Source of the DNA: Ampelocalamus luodianensis
Taxonomy: Eukaryota; Streptophyta; Magnoliopsida; Poales; Poaceae
Assembly: GCA_036346255.1 (NCBI GenBank)
Contig: CM070617.1
Coordinates: 9,093,501 to 9,157,500 of the forward strand
Reading direction: 5' to 3'
Length of the DNA: 64,000 nucleotides
The notes below the pieces were generated by a model that had not been told where the DNA came from, searched no databases, and was given only the letters and a program-made list of their open reading frames with translations. Of this stretch, positions 11,674 through 24,180 are shown one piece after another (the first letter of the stretch is position 1; each line of letters opens with the position of its first letter). A program made the translations under genes and the position numbers.

Positions 11674-12429
11674 TCTATTATATATTAAAAGCTCGTGACA
11701 CGTCGTTAACATCTAAGGAGAGAAAAAAAAAAGAGATAGAAATTCAAGAAAATCTAAGAAAAATTAGAACCATCTGACACTTAATTTTGCTGTCCCTAAT
11801 TATGGTTAGCAAATCATAACCAACGGATGTCAGCTGAAAAATGAGAAATATGCTAGAAATTCTCGCATAAAAAGAGAAACGTCTGGCCCTTAATTTGGTG
11901 GACCATTATTGTGATTAGCAAAGCATAAACAATGATTTTTCTCAAAGCATAACAACGATTAATCGCGTTGGATGCCATGAGCAATTTTAAATGAACTAAT
12001 CCATTGGTTAGAGTTTCCATTAGAGATATAAACATGTGTACACGGTGCACCACCCTTTTCTTGTTGTCCTAGAAATTCTAACCAATGATAATATTAGTTT
12101 TCTCAATCTGCCAACTTGTATACATCAAGGAAACATGCATTGGCTCCATAAGACCATGACGTGTGGACCTCGTCTTAGAAGGAATCCTAAAAGGACAATT
12201 ACGAGTGGATCACATAGAATTAAATCTGACCAAGAGATAAAACAGATTAGAAAAAAGACAGTCCTAATTAATGTACTAGCGTGCACAACAAGGACACATG
12301 CATTGGCGAGGCTGCAGGATGATCGAACAATTTGATGGACCATGCATTCATTGTATGGTCCATCAACTCGAATCGAATTGGGAACCTTTTTCTTTTCTTT
12401 TTGCTCCGGATGAAATTGCGCTGGAAGAT

Positions 12430-12856
12430 GATTGCGTAGGGATAGGAATGGACGATTTTTTTTTTTAACTATTACAAAGGGATACACACCACCATGCACA
12501 CGTAGTTACGTGAGTGCGTCTCCTTAGCACACGCATAAAATATACGGAGGCTGAGTATAAATCCACAACCTCACAAAGTTTCTATTAAGGTGCACTCGTG
12601 TAAGTGATTGCATAGGGATAGGAATGAAAGGTTTTTTTTAACTATTATAAGGAAAAACACACCACCATGCACACGCATGCACACGAGTATGCTCTCTTAG
12701 CACACTCTTAGAAATATGAAGGCCGGGGATAAATCCGCTATCTCACAAATTAAATTCCTAGTAAGGTGCACTCGCGTATGTGTAAAAGTGGGCATCAGGA
12801 TTTGAACCCTGGTGGGTGGAGTCGTACACCCACAACTCCATTATCCCACCAAAAGA
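12430..12856 (-). repeat. tRNA-derived SINE, full copy plus truncated tandem copy
   Basis: Read on the minus strand, 12856-12630 begins with a tRNA-like A box (GGTGGGATAATGGAGT) and a B box (AGGGTTCAAATCCTG) and ends TATAATAGTT plus an A-rich tail. A second, 5'-truncated copy lies at 12450-12606. The 21-bp segment GATTGCRTAGGGATAGGAATG occurs at 12430 and again at 12606, either a target-site duplication of the truncated copy or part of a tandem duplication. The body resembles grass SINEs. It lies inside the Helitron. Confidence 0.65.
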
Positions 12857-13013
12857 TTGATAAGCACAAATTCATGTACATTTGTTGAATTATTCCTTCT
12901 ATTTCCAAACAGACGGTGTTTTAGTCACACAACTTTGACTAATACCTTTTCTAATTATATGTTAGTATAATTACAAAAAAAGTATCACAATTTCATAAGA
13001 AATTCATGATAAA

Positions 13014-16000
13014 TGACGGATCCCGGGCGTTGAATACCAAGAATCTTAGTGTGTGTACCGTACTAGACCCATGATCAGTGGCTAGTAATCCACAACATTG
13101 CATACACATCCCTACGCAATCACATACAACATGAAATAAATATGGTACATAACATTAGTGATTACATAGTTTACATTACAAGGGGCGATCAGCCAAATAA
13201 AAGATCAAGTATCAGAAGTAGCAGCGAAAACGTAGTAATTTAAATACAAAAGTCCAACGGTATGCCCATTCAAACCCTCAGTCAACTGACAAGAAGTAAA
13301 CCCTAGAAAGACATGTCCTCGTACCCCCCCCCCTCCCCCAATACCGGGACCGGAGAAGGTGTCATCCAGAATCTGCTCATCCTCATCCTCTGAACAATAA
13401 TTTAAGGCAAGCAAGACTTGTAGTGTATCGTAAATTTATTATATATGCATGGCTAACAAGAGATGGGACTTTATGCTACAAGTTATTCTCGACATTAAGC
13501 AAGTTTTATTTGTAATATCAATACGTAGTAGTTTGCAACGAAAGTTTAAAGAACAATTAAATAAATAGAGAACGACAAGTATGTAACATAATAAATAACG
13601 AATCACAACCTTCCTTGGTTGCGATCAGCATCTTATTATTAGCCATAGACATGACACTCAAGATAAACAACACTGACAAATCCATCCTACCATTTCCTGA
13701 TTAAACTGTTTTTGCAAAAGTAGAGACTATACCCGATGAGGCGTCACTAAGCATGCTCATCACCGCGAATACGGTTATTTAAATATATTTGCACTCTGCA
13801 TATGTGTATAACTTTATCCACAATATACGAATTCTCTAGTTTATCCGACATCCGTCGATACCACCGCTCACGATCTTTTAGTAAGCAATCTAAAGCACGT
13901 AACAAAGCCTTTACATCACCTAGTTCGGGCCTTGCACTAGCCCGGAAATGACAACCCTCACTTCAATCTTAGGTACTTCCATTAAAGGGAGGCATTCACC
14001 GCTGTGTCGGCAAACTTTGTTCCCAATACCTCGGTGAAGCGAGCCCCTTCGAGCAATCCAACATGCTCACAATACTACGAGCTACCAACATGTAAGGCTA
14101 GTTTTCGATGACTTAATTGGCTAAGACTGTCCCATACCAGCATATGTGGTTGTATGCTTAGGCTTAGATATGATTCACCGGTGATCGGTCCTTAATTGAC
14201 CTGGGCGAGGAACTCCCCCTATCTACATGCGAGAAACCTTCTCACATTCATCTGTTCATATTATAACTCGCCCACGTCGTAATCTAGGTTCTCCATTTTT
14301 TTTTTACACAAAATTAACAGAGGCAGCCCCTCTGGACCATCATTTCAAAATCTCCCAAAATTTATGTTCAACACTTCATCTATTTTCCAAATTTAGTAAA
14401 ATTAGAGCCCAACTAAGCATTTGTATGATATTCGCACTCAAAATACCCAGATTAACATCATCTATCGCCTAAACCATAACGTAAGGGCTACAACAGTAAG
14501 GATACCAATATTTCAAGGATGATCATGCATTCAATAGGCATTTAACTACCGATACCTGCAAAATAACAACTTTTACTCAAACATACACGCATGCATAATA
14601 GAATTTGCAAAAGAAATACAATAATTAAAATAATAGGATCAACATGGTTAAAGGGGGTGCTTGCCTTGCTCTCATATCTTAGAGTATGAGGATGGAGGAT
14701 CATCTAAAATTTCGTTCGAGGTCTCGACGTCTATTCAAAAAGAGCCAATAGCAAATTAATTATAGAAAAATAATTTCAGCAGCAACAAAATCCAAATATT
14801 TTTGTATATTCAGGCAGGGCATGATTTTATATTAATTGAGAAAAAAGATTAATTAAATTTGGAGTTCATATGCAAAAGTTATTAAGGTTTGAATTTGCTT
14901 CGGTTTTGAAAATACTCAAATTAATAAAAAAAGGGTGATATCGAGAGTATATTCTCTGAGGTATATGCTTTCTAACAGAGAAAGCACATTTTTCTCATAG
15001 TTCTTTTGAGATTTACGTTTTTCAACAGAGAAAGTGTGTTTTCTTCCGAACTAAAAGTGGCTTTTCTCATATTTTTTCTATTTTTTGAATTTTATTAACT
15101 TATATGTGGGGCCTACTTATCAGTAACTCATATTTTTATTTTCTTGATTTTATTTATAAACCGGTGGCAGTCCCATATGTCATAAACTCATTACTTATTT
15201 AACTAAATGATCAATTTCTGATTTGATTAAATCCACTGACAATGGGGGTCCACATGTTAGTCTCTCGGGTTTTAAAACAAGTTTAAAACCGAGAATAGTG
15301 AGTGGTCCAATATGTCACTGACACATATTCCAAAAATGTTTAGAATTAGATTTATGTTTAACCTTCCACTGGTCCCACTTGTCATTGACTCTGTACTTTT
15401 AAGTTTTATTAATTAGCGCTAATTACCTCCTAATTATATAGGTCCCACCAGTCAGAGAGAGAGAGAGAAGGGAGGAGAGCAGAGGCGCACTCAGTCGAGA
15501 GGAAGAGGAGCTCACCAACAGCGAGGCGGGCGCGGAAAAAGATCAGGGGAACTCGGAAATGGAGAGAGGGTATCACAACGATGCTAGGGGAGGTGAAGAT
15601 GGAAGGAGAGGAGGACAGAGTCGGCGGCGCGACGACGAGAAGCTTCGAGTCCACGATGGTTTTGGTGAAAGAGGTGTTCCTAGAGCTAAAGGAGATACGC
15701 ACTGGGCTTAGTGAGTCCACGCGATGCTAACGGAGTAGGCGTGAGGACCTAGGGTCACCGGAGGTGAGCGGGCAGCATGAAACTGCGGTGGAACCATGGG
15801 TGGCTAAGGGGAAGGGATGCTAGGGACTCGCCCTTGACAAATTGATGCACGCATGAGGACCAGAGGCTCACCACGATCTTAAGTGTGAAAAAGATGAGGT
15901 CGAGGAAGGTCGAAGCAGCTTGACGACGATGAGCAGTGGTGGCGCGGAGGGGGTTCACAGAAGCACCTCTTCATAGCGATGGAGAGGCTACAAGGAGTGT

Positions 16001-18000
16001 CGCATTAGTTCACTGATGTCCTAGAGATGGTGTATATGCAAGCAATTGGATTGAGGCTCACCGGGCTTCAAAGAAGAATGAAAATGGTGACGACGGCCGT
16101 GAGTGAGAAAGATGACGGTGCAGCTCGGATTATTGGTGAGTATGCCTGTGTTTAGTGAGGGGAATGCATCAATAAGGTATGGAATAGAATGGCGACGTGG
16201 TGGATTTGAGCCCGAACTCACCGGAGTGGCAAAAATGCTAAGACTTGGATCAGGTGAGCGCCGGAGCCAGGGACGAAGACGGAAGCAATCAAGCTACAAG
16301 GCTCCTGAAGCTGCATTAAGCAAGGAAGAGGTATGAGTGATGGACGAGGGTCAAAATAACATGAAAGTCGTGGGTGAGGAAGCTCACTAGAGTGGCAGAG
16401 CGATGAAGGTGTGCTCACCGGCGTCGGAGACGACGCAAGTGTCCCCATGAAACCAAAGAGCGTTCAAGCTCGGGTTTGCATAGAATGGAACGTGGGTGAG
16501 CTGAGGATGACAATGCGTGCTCCAGTGCTTAAGTATCTTGGGTATTCACGTGAGAAAATCGGCGAGACACCAAAGGTTGCGAAAGATTCTCGCGGATGCT
16601 CTCTGGCTTCTCCGTCCACGTGGGAAAATTATGCGTCAACGCAGTAGATAGCATGGGTGAGGGCTGGCGGAGGTGATGGGCCAATTGAGTTCCAAAATGG
16701 TGGTCAACGGTCTTGAACAACAGGCGAGCGACGAAGCAGGCGAGGGCGAGCGAGTGTGCTGGCACTCGGGCGAGAGGTGGAAGAAGAGTGCTGGCATACG
16801 GGCCCAGCGTGTCAGCAAAAGGGGAGCAAAGGGCTGGCATGGGCTGTAGCGGCACACAGGTGAAGTTGGGCCTGGCAAATTCGGCCCATTGGCTCGGCGG
16901 GAATTCAAATTAGGTTTTTAAATTTTCAAACTGGCTAATTATTGTTCAAATTTATAAACATAGCAAATGGGCTTAAAAAATTATGGATTTTTTTTTGAGG
17001 CTTCTAACATAGTGTGGTTCCATGTGTATTTTTTTTGGATTTTATCTATTATGTGATTTTCTCAAAAATTCTTTGTTAGTGATCTAGTATCGATCTTACA
17101 AATAAATATTTGTGGGCTTCCTAAAAGTAGAATCACGCAGAGAAAAACATGGGAATTTAAACAGGTTCAGGCCTTCTCTAAGGAGAATAACAACCCTACT
17201 CCTGTATTATTGTATTGACTATGTTGTTTTACAATCGGAAAGAAGATTACTAAAACAAATGCTTAATGTCTTCTTTCTGTAATCTCCGATTGATCTGCCC
17301 CAATGTCCACTGACTTGAGTCTTTATATAGCACATAAAGGGGTGGCGGTTACTCCAAGCCAAGAGGCGCCTCAACGCTTGATGAAATGTGCATATTGATG
17401 GAAGTTATTATCAAAGAGATAACGCCACACGTTGCTTGGCAGTTATCGCCATAAACAGAAGTGTAATGCATGCAGTTATTTCAGATAATAACAACATACG
17501 CTAACTATTCTGTATCTTAAACATAGTGCATAATATTCCCTAGTTAATTGGGCCCACATGTCTGTATACTTTATTGACTATAGGGTAATCGTAATTGACC
17601 TAGTCGTAGAAAGGCTTACGACCATAAGGTGGTCGTAGAAAGTCTTACAATCACCAGATGGTCGTAGAACATCTTACGACCATACAACGTGGTCGTATGA
17701 TGGTTTATGACCAATTATCTTAAGCTTTTCCCTTACGAATGATAAGGCATACTTAATACTATTATGAGGATATTGCTATCTATAATTACAATTACAGATA
17801 AGCAATTTAATTAATTGAGGATTATTAAATTCTCGTCATTCTTCCAAGTTGCTATTTTCGTATAAATGCATAGTTGCTTTTGATGAAAATTTTCAAAACA
17901 TGCTCAAATAAAATTTTCCACACAAGAACATTGCTTAAATTTTTTATTTCCTCACTTATTTTAATACACTTACCCAAAATAGGATTTTTGGGATGTTACA
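13014..18000 (-). mobile_element. Large solo LTR (about 5 kb, Gypsy-like)
   Basis: Begins TGACGGATCCCGGG and ends GGGATGTTACA on the plus strand, so the minus strand starts TGTAACATCCC, a common start of long grass Gypsy-type LTRs. The flanks carry an identical 5-bp duplication ATAAA (13009-13013, 18001-18005). I find no second internal copy of the termini and no gag-pol, so a solo LTR fits best. Bases 15430-16910 are GC-rich with recurring CTCACCGG-like motifs. A smaller LTR is nested at 17074-17838. The short ORFs here show no domain. Confidence 0.75.
17074..17838 (-). mobile_element. Solo LTR (765 bp) nested in larger solo LTR
   Basis: TG...CA termini (TGTTAGTGATC to TTCTCGTCA), flanked by TTCTT at 17069-17073 and 17839-17843. 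On the minus strand a TATATAAAG box occurs at about 17323-17331, so the LTR reads leftward. It contains repeated GGTCGTA / TTACGACC half-palindromes at 17580-17735. The duplication is low complexity, so confidence is moderate. Confidence 0.62.
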
Positions 18001-18338
18001 ATAAATTAGTGAGAAATTAAGAAAATGGACTTCTAGGGGTGTATTTGTATGGTAAAAGGACTTACGGGGTATCAATAAACCAAAATGACTTATTAGGGGA
18101 AATTAAGTGACAAAGGGAGTGACTTTTACGGGGGTCCGATTTTCCCTATAGGGTAGGTGCATGAAAAATGAGTATGTAAATTGTGTAAATAAAAAAAGCA
18201 TAATAACTGTTCATGTTTCCTCATGGCACCTGCCAAAAAAAAAAACATGGTTTTAATACTTTCCTGAGCATCCATAAGTCATCAACTTTGTGGGTGAATT
18301 TCGTACATACCTTTTTACCAAGCAATTTAACCATACTA

Positions 18339-18369
18339 GCCCACGCAAGTGTGCGGGCCACTATACTAG
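18339..18369 (+). other. Helitron 3' terminal hairpin and CTAG
   Basis: GCCCACGC-AAGT-GTGCGGGC forms a stem-loop, followed 7 bp later by CTAG. This is the transposition terminator structure that supports the Helitron call. Confidence 0.6.
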
Positions 18370-18524
18370 TTAAACAAAAAGGCTTAAATAATTTGATTAG
18401 GAATCACTAAAGAATACACTTGCTCCTTCTCTCCAGCGAGACAGGGACATTCTAGTAAAGAATAATAAAACTTGCATTAAAATCCCAATGCCTTCCTACA
18501 TGAGATTATCTTGGGAGTTGTTGT

Positions 18525-19906
18525 TGTTGGAAATATGCCTTAGAGGCAGTCATAGAGATGATTATATTTTGTTATGTTCATAATTTATTGGATAATATGT
18601 TATCTTGTTCCAAGAATAATATCATTAATATTTATTATCAAGTATGTGACTTGATTGTGAAACTCTATATTTATCTTTGCGATGATTATTCTAAAGCGAT
18701 CTCTAGTCAGAAGCATTTGAGGACACATGAATAGGCTAGCATATGTATTGGTTGATGACCATGTTTCACGGATCATAGATATGGAGATATCAAACCAATA
18801 ATATGGAGACATGTTAGCGAACATGGGGTTGGATCGACCCACCATGCGACACTTCGAGAACGTTGTATTCTTATATGTCATCAGTTGGTCTCATTTACAA
18901 TGTGTATGCTATATCCTTAGACTTGAGATCATCGCACGTACTCGAGATGTGTAGTGACTTACTTAGGGGTTGCCAAACGTTACTCCGTAACTGGGTAGTT
19001 ATAAAGGTAGCTTTCGGGTTTGTCATGATACATATGCGTCGAGGTATGGTCGATCAAGATAGGATTTACCCCTCCATGCAATGGGAGAGATATCTTTAGG
19101 CCTCTCGAGTGATCGGATTCCAGAAATGCATGACCATGCTACTCGCGGTTAAAGAGTTAACCATAGTCGAGAATTCGAGTCATGTGATTGAGAAAGAGTG
19201 GTCGAGCTAACCAACAAGGATGGCACGCACCCGCCTTGATTTTGACCGATATCGTGAGGCAAAGGGAAATACATACAAGATTTGTTAAGGTTCGTCCGAT
19301 GTGATCTTTACGTATACTCGGGAGTCGGCATGTCCTGCTAGGGGCCACTACCGATTAGTGGATGAGTAGGAGTACTCGGGCAATGTCCAAGTATACGTGA
19401 ACCTATAGGGTCGTACACTTAAAGGGCTAGGACACGTTTTGGATGGTGATCCGAATTCTTATGGGCCACGAGTTCCTAATGGGCCTCAAAATTCGAGATC
19501 CATCATGGATGCCTATATATAGAGGGGCGGTGGCATAGAGTTAGTAGTGATTCTCAGAATTCTTGAAACCCTAGCCACCACACCTCTCTCGCCCAAAATC
19601 GCGCAGCTGGCGCTAACACTCCGACGCGTGGTGTCTCTGCCCCATAAGTGTGGATACCTTAGAGGTGTTTGTTGCTGCGAGGCTTCAACGCTAGGATGAT
19701 CCGCAACTTGTGACGGTCACGAGGAGCACTTAGAGGAGGCGCGAGGCCAGTACGTCTACAACCGCACCGATATGCTACATCGACTCTTCTTCCGCTGCGA
19801 GTCTACGCGTCTAGTGGTAATTCTGTGATCTATTTCTAGCGGAGGTTCCTTGGTTACACGGTAGATTTTTGAAATTGCGTTAGTGTAGCCTACTCGTGTT
19901 CCTTCA
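18525..19906 (+). mobile_element. Solo LTR, Angela/BARE-like Copia (1,382 bp)
   Basis: Starts TGTTGGAAATATGCC and continues TTAGAGGCA, nearly the signature start of BARE-1/Angela LTRs. It ends at TTCCTTCA. The near-match duplication GTTGT (18520-18524) / GTTAT (19907-19911) flanks it. A TATATATAGAGG box at about 19512-19523 marks its promoter. It has no internal region or second LTR, so it is a recombined solo LTR. Confidence 0.78.
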
Positions 19907-19911
19907 GTTAT

Positions 19912-21443
19912 TCCTATGCTCACTTCGTTTCTGAATTTTTACAGGTAGGACCAACTCGATCAATGCCTATCTTAAAATCCAATTAGATAAATTTGGTATG
20001 TTTAGCACGTAGGAATTTTGCAGAAAACATTATAGTTCTTATGCCGTAATATCTATGAAATTTCTACACAGAAAACAGTGAAACCGTAGTGTCAAATTAC
20101 CCCCAACCAACCCTAGTACAGCTGGTGACAATTTATGGTGTAAATGAATGAATTCTTCCGGTTAGAAAAGGTACTCCCGTTTGGGAGGCGTTACTTAAGG
20201 ATGTGTCATGTCACGCGCCACTTGATTTGATTTATGGCTTTGGACTGGATTGGCGTCCAGATTCTGCACCTAGTCCTTCCAGCGGTCGGTGGCGCACCCA
20301 ACAGAATGCAGCCAGTACATCGCACGCTGGCAAACGTCCCTTTCGTCGCCTTTTTTTAAAAATCTTTTTTAGTTTAGGCAACACCTGCGCAGTACACTGT
20401 ACACTCCCCAGGCCATGATTGTTTGGCCGTGATCATGCATATGCTCAGTCTCACACAAACCTGAAAATAATGAGCATAAACAACTAACTGCGAAAATCAT
20501 TGCTAGAAAATTAATTAAACCATTGTCTTTTCATAAAAGGGGGACTGTAATAACTAATAATTATTAGTTATTATTAGGTACAAATACATGTAGTTTTAGG
20601 GTATGTGCTGTCAAACTTTCGAAACTTTGGCTATCGATATATTTTTAAATATTTGGATTGGATACATGAAAATCATATGTATAGATTTGTCTCGAAAAAT
20701 ATTTTCGTGGTATTATAATTTTATTGTGTGTTGTAACTATATTACAATCGAAATTAGTGATCAAAGTTATGTTTTATTGAGTGTTGTGATTGTATTACAA
20801 CAGATATTTGGTATACATGATTTTTATAGAACCCGGTCAATTTCTATAGGATTCGTGAACGATCCCGCATTCCAAACATGGCATATATATCATTGTGTTT
20901 TATGTCGACATCCAAGATTATATGTGTCGTGTGCTTGTAGCAAAAACACACTACGAGCACACACAAAAACGAGTGGAGACCGACATTCGAAAAGCCCGTG
21001 ATATTTTATATTCTGACGCATATTAAACAAAGGCAGCTTTCGACTCCATGCAAAATTGGGCACATGAACAGTAGCATGCTAGCTTTAGTCGTCGACTGGC
21101 CCTGCTAGATGTACTCTTCGCGAACCGTGGTCGCTAGTTGGGATATACTATAAAGCGTGAGATTTGAGGTTGACTGGAAACTTTTGTTTATGTGTAGTCG
21201 TGTAGATCCATTTGCTTCCATACATGCATGAAGTGATTTTTAATTATTGAGTATTGCTGGTTTACCTGTTTCTTTTGTGGTCAGAAATAAGTCGTATGTG
21301 ACTCGTGAGATTCTGTATTGCGCAGAGTGATATTCTAAGCAGTTAGCACCAGTGACTGAAATTTCAAGTATGTTAGAACTGAAATACGTCGATAAAAATA
21401 TATACCAAAATAGGTAGAAAGAACTACTTATTTTTATGTTTGC
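19912..21443. other. Intergenic, no gene recognised
   Basis: ORFs here are short and without motifs. A short AT-rich palindrome (AATAATTATTAGTTATTATT) lies at about 20553-20575. No boundaries or duplications identified. Confidence 0.4.
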
Positions 21444-21850
21444 AAAAAAAAAAAAAAAAAAACTGGCAACCTTTAAAGAAGAAGAGTGGAGATTTAAACC
21501 TACTCCAACCACCACAATCATGTGCTCTACCCCTAGGCCACAGCAGGGTTTCAAATTTTGACGAAATTTCGTGAAATTTTGTACATTTCGCTGGAGCTCG
21601 AAATTTTGCTCTTTCGGTCAAACAATTTCGGTTGCACATGAATTTAGACCAAATTCAAACAACATTCAAAATTTGGTCGAAATTCGTCAATTTTTTTTTA
21701 TGAAATTCAGTCAAAATTGAATGCCAATTTCAGCCATTTGCCCGAATTGAATTTGAAACAACCATTTCCCTCAGCCCCGAAATTTTTCATTTCATGAAAC
21801 GAAATCGAAAACCCTGGGCCACAGGCGTCCTGAGAAGAGGCCGAAAGAGC
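21444..21850 (-). repeat. tRNA-derived SINE split by a hAT MITE
   Basis: Reading the minus strand with the MITE removed gives an A-box-like TGGCCTAGGGGTAGAGC and a B-box-like AGGTTTAAATCTC, followed by GTTGCCAG and a T-rich end (the A19 run at 21444-21462 on the plus strand). This is the layout of tRNA-derived SINEs that end in poly-T. The MITE at 21544-21816 interrupts it. Confidence 0.55.
21544..21816. mobile_element. hAT-type MITE (273 bp)
   Basis: Terminal inverted repeats CAGGGTTTC... / ...GAAAACCCTG, extending imperfectly through AAATTTCGTGAAATTT-like sequence. A perfect 8-bp target duplication GGCCACAG lies at 21536-21543 and 21817-21824. Length, ends and 8-bp duplication are diagnostic of hAT MITEs. 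Confidence 0.88.
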
Positions 21851-22161
21851 GCAAATAGCTGTTGTTTCCCCGCATTGTAGCCTCATGTTTTCCAATGTAA
21901 TCAGCCTTTTCTTTTTGTTTTTCTAGCACCTTATGCGCTTGTACAGTTTTGCTTCTTCTTACTAGAATATAAGCTGGGTTGTTGGATCTTTTTTTTAAAA
22001 GTACGTCAATCAAATAGTGATTTTTTAGGCTAATCAAATAGTGAAATTCACAAGTATTTATATATAGCTGAATCAATTGTTACGCACATTGTAAAATAAT
22101 ATGGTTTGCCTAATTTTCTTCGACGTTCATGCATGTTTCTAGTCTATCTAGGGTTCATTAA

Positions 22162-22216
22162 TGTGGCGACCCGATAGTACCACTACTTTAGGTAGTGGCA
22201 GTGTCGGGTCGCCACA
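22162..22216. repeat. 55-nt near-perfect hairpin
   Basis: TGTGGCGACCCGA at the left pairs with TCGGGTCGCCACA at the right. The stem is about 25 bp with roughly three mismatches around a TTTA loop. No other gene-like sequence is nearby. Confidence 0.7.
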
Positions 22217-23274
22217 ATTATGCCCTATCATTACTATTTCTCGCCATTGTTGATGTTATTGCGGTTGCTATACGTACATTACTAATAAGCCTGTCTAAGT
22301 TGATGGTGGCCTCGACAATTGACCACTGTAGGCAAAGATTACGAAAGCGGAGCACTATATATGGATGATACAGGCCGTTGTGGTAAAAACAAGCACATAT
22401 CTTGATGCGGTGCACGATGGCAGTGCTGTTGCTGACTTTGCTTGGTGCTCACAGTTCACGGGGTGGGTTGTGACAAAGCTTCTCTGTACGATGCATATAT
22501 ATATCGCTCAAAACTTTAGCCCCACACTTCTAGATCCGGTGGTCAGTCAAACATCTTCCATCCGCTCCGTTTCATAACGATCAACTCAGACAAAAAAAAA
22601 AAATCGGCCGGTTTCGATATCCTCATCTGCTAGAAAATGTACCTTTATGGAGACGGCGGGAGGCGATCGACGTCGGCATGTATGAATCAGGTTAACACAC
22701 GAGGTTGTTGCATCCATCCACAGCATTTTGATGGAAGATGGAACCGAGATAACTAACATACATTCTGTTCTGCTATATCTCTCTTTTTTTTAAAAAAAAA
22801 AATGAAGATAAACTCATTATGCGATTGCAACCAGATAAAGTCATTATGCGATTGCAACCAGACGAGAAGATGGCGATGATGATCATCCCGTTTCCGCAGT
22901 TGGATTTCAGCTAGCGCCCTAGGCTAGCTATATATGTACGTAGCCTGCAACTGCAAGACAAAGATGACATACACAGGCAGAGAAGCTAGGCATGCATGCA
23001 TGGACCTAACCGGCCGGGCAGGTCGCTGCATCCTGCATGCATGCTGAGAAAGCCATACTGCCACTGCGCAGAGAACACTAGCCGCCGGCCAGCTAGTGAT
23101 CATCGATGATCAGGCGCTCTGACCCATCATGCTCCGGCGGTCCGGCCGGCCTGCACTCACTCTGATCTCTGACCATCTAGCTAGCTAGTACGATCGATCT
23201 ACACATGCGACGCATTCACGGCGCATAAACAATTCCCCGGCCCGTCTCACTGGCCTCGCGCGCCAGCCTGCCGT
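22217..23274. other. Intergenic, no gene recognised
   Basis: Mixed-composition sequence with many CATGCATG and GCTAGCTAG palindromic runs around 22910-23190. No coding sequence or element boundaries found. Confidence 0.4.
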
Positions 23275-23283
23275 GTCTACTTG

Positions 23284-23525
23284 GGAAAATAATTCTATAG
23301 GACTTGGTCCACAATTCTATCAATATAGATTCATTTCACCGCGTGACACGCGTCTTTTCACGACTCTCAAAGCATGACATGCTAGTCTTCAGTATTTATT
23401 TCGTGAAAATTCACATCAGTGATTTATTGAGCTGTGCGTTTTGAGATTCGTGAAAAAACACGTATCACGCGGTGGAATGAGTCTACATTAATAAAATTGT
23501 GAACAAGTCTGTAAGATTATTTTCC
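23284..23525. mobile_element. Mutator-type MITE (242 bp)
   Basis: Inverted termini of about 65 bp beginning GGAAAATAAT and including ACCGCGTGA. They are flanked by a perfect 9-bp duplication GTCTACTTG (23275-23283, 23526-23534). A 9-bp duplication with long inverted repeats is the Mutator/MULE signature. No transposase. Confidence 0.87.
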
Positions 23526-24044
23526 GTCTACTTGTGCCTGCGCGCCTGGCTTTTCCTCGCGTATGCATGCCGTCTTTTCGAGTCCTTTACAGTGGAGCCT
23601 ACTCGCCCCGCCTGGTTGGGTCGATTCACGTAGGCCAACGCGGTAATAATCGGCAATCGACTAGCCGTAGCTAGCACCATCCCCACCCGTCAGGGTGCGG
23701 GCGCGCGTGCATGAGCTCCAGACTCCACCGCGCGCGGGCACGGCATGCACCTTCCACTCTGGCTTTGCGCGCAGGCGCGCGCGCGCGGCTGATTATTACT
23801 GGCATGCGGGCGAGACTCGCATGATCGACCGTGCGTGCGCGCGGCTGTATAATATGTACGTGCAAGCGCCGTTAGAATTGTTGCATTGGATTCGCATCCG
23901 GCAAGGCGGTGAAAATTGTGATCTTTCGAAGTTTCCAAAGATCGCTTGACACGGGAACCACCTCCCCCTTTTTTTCTGAAAAAAAACTAGACAAGGAAAC
24001 CACCTCTCCACCCATCAAGATTTGTACTATCATGTCCATCTTTA

Positions 24045-24180
24045 TGCACACACGAGTGCGCCTTAGCAAGAATTTTATGTGGTTGTGGATTTATCCGCGG
24101 CTTCCATAATTCTTGGCATGTGTTAAGGGGGCATAGTCGCGCGTGCGTGGTCGAGTATGTGCATGTGCACTTCCCTGTTA
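24045..24180 (+). repeat. Diverged, 5'-truncated SINE copy
   Basis: The sequence from CACGAGTGCGCCTTAGCAAG through GGATTTATCCGCGGC to the CATAGTCGCGCGTGCG region matches, imperfectly, the body of the SINE at 12450-12790 in the opposite orientation. The tRNA-like head is missing. Confidence 0.5.

Larger units (their letters stand above)
11674..18369 (+). mobile_element. Putative non-autonomous Helitron with nested insertions
   Basis: The 5' end TCTATTATATATTAAAAG follows an A at 11673. The 3' end shows a GC-rich hairpin (18339-18358, 8-bp stem with one mismatch and one wobble, loop AAGT), then CTAG at 18366-18369 followed by T. 5'-TC, 3'-hairpin plus CTRR and insertion between A and T are Helitron hallmarks, and both ends resemble known grass Helitrons. 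Removing the solo LTR at 13014-18000 leaves about 1.7 kb, a typical non-autonomous size. No Rep or helicase is present. The two ends could in principle belong to different copies. Confidence 0.6.
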
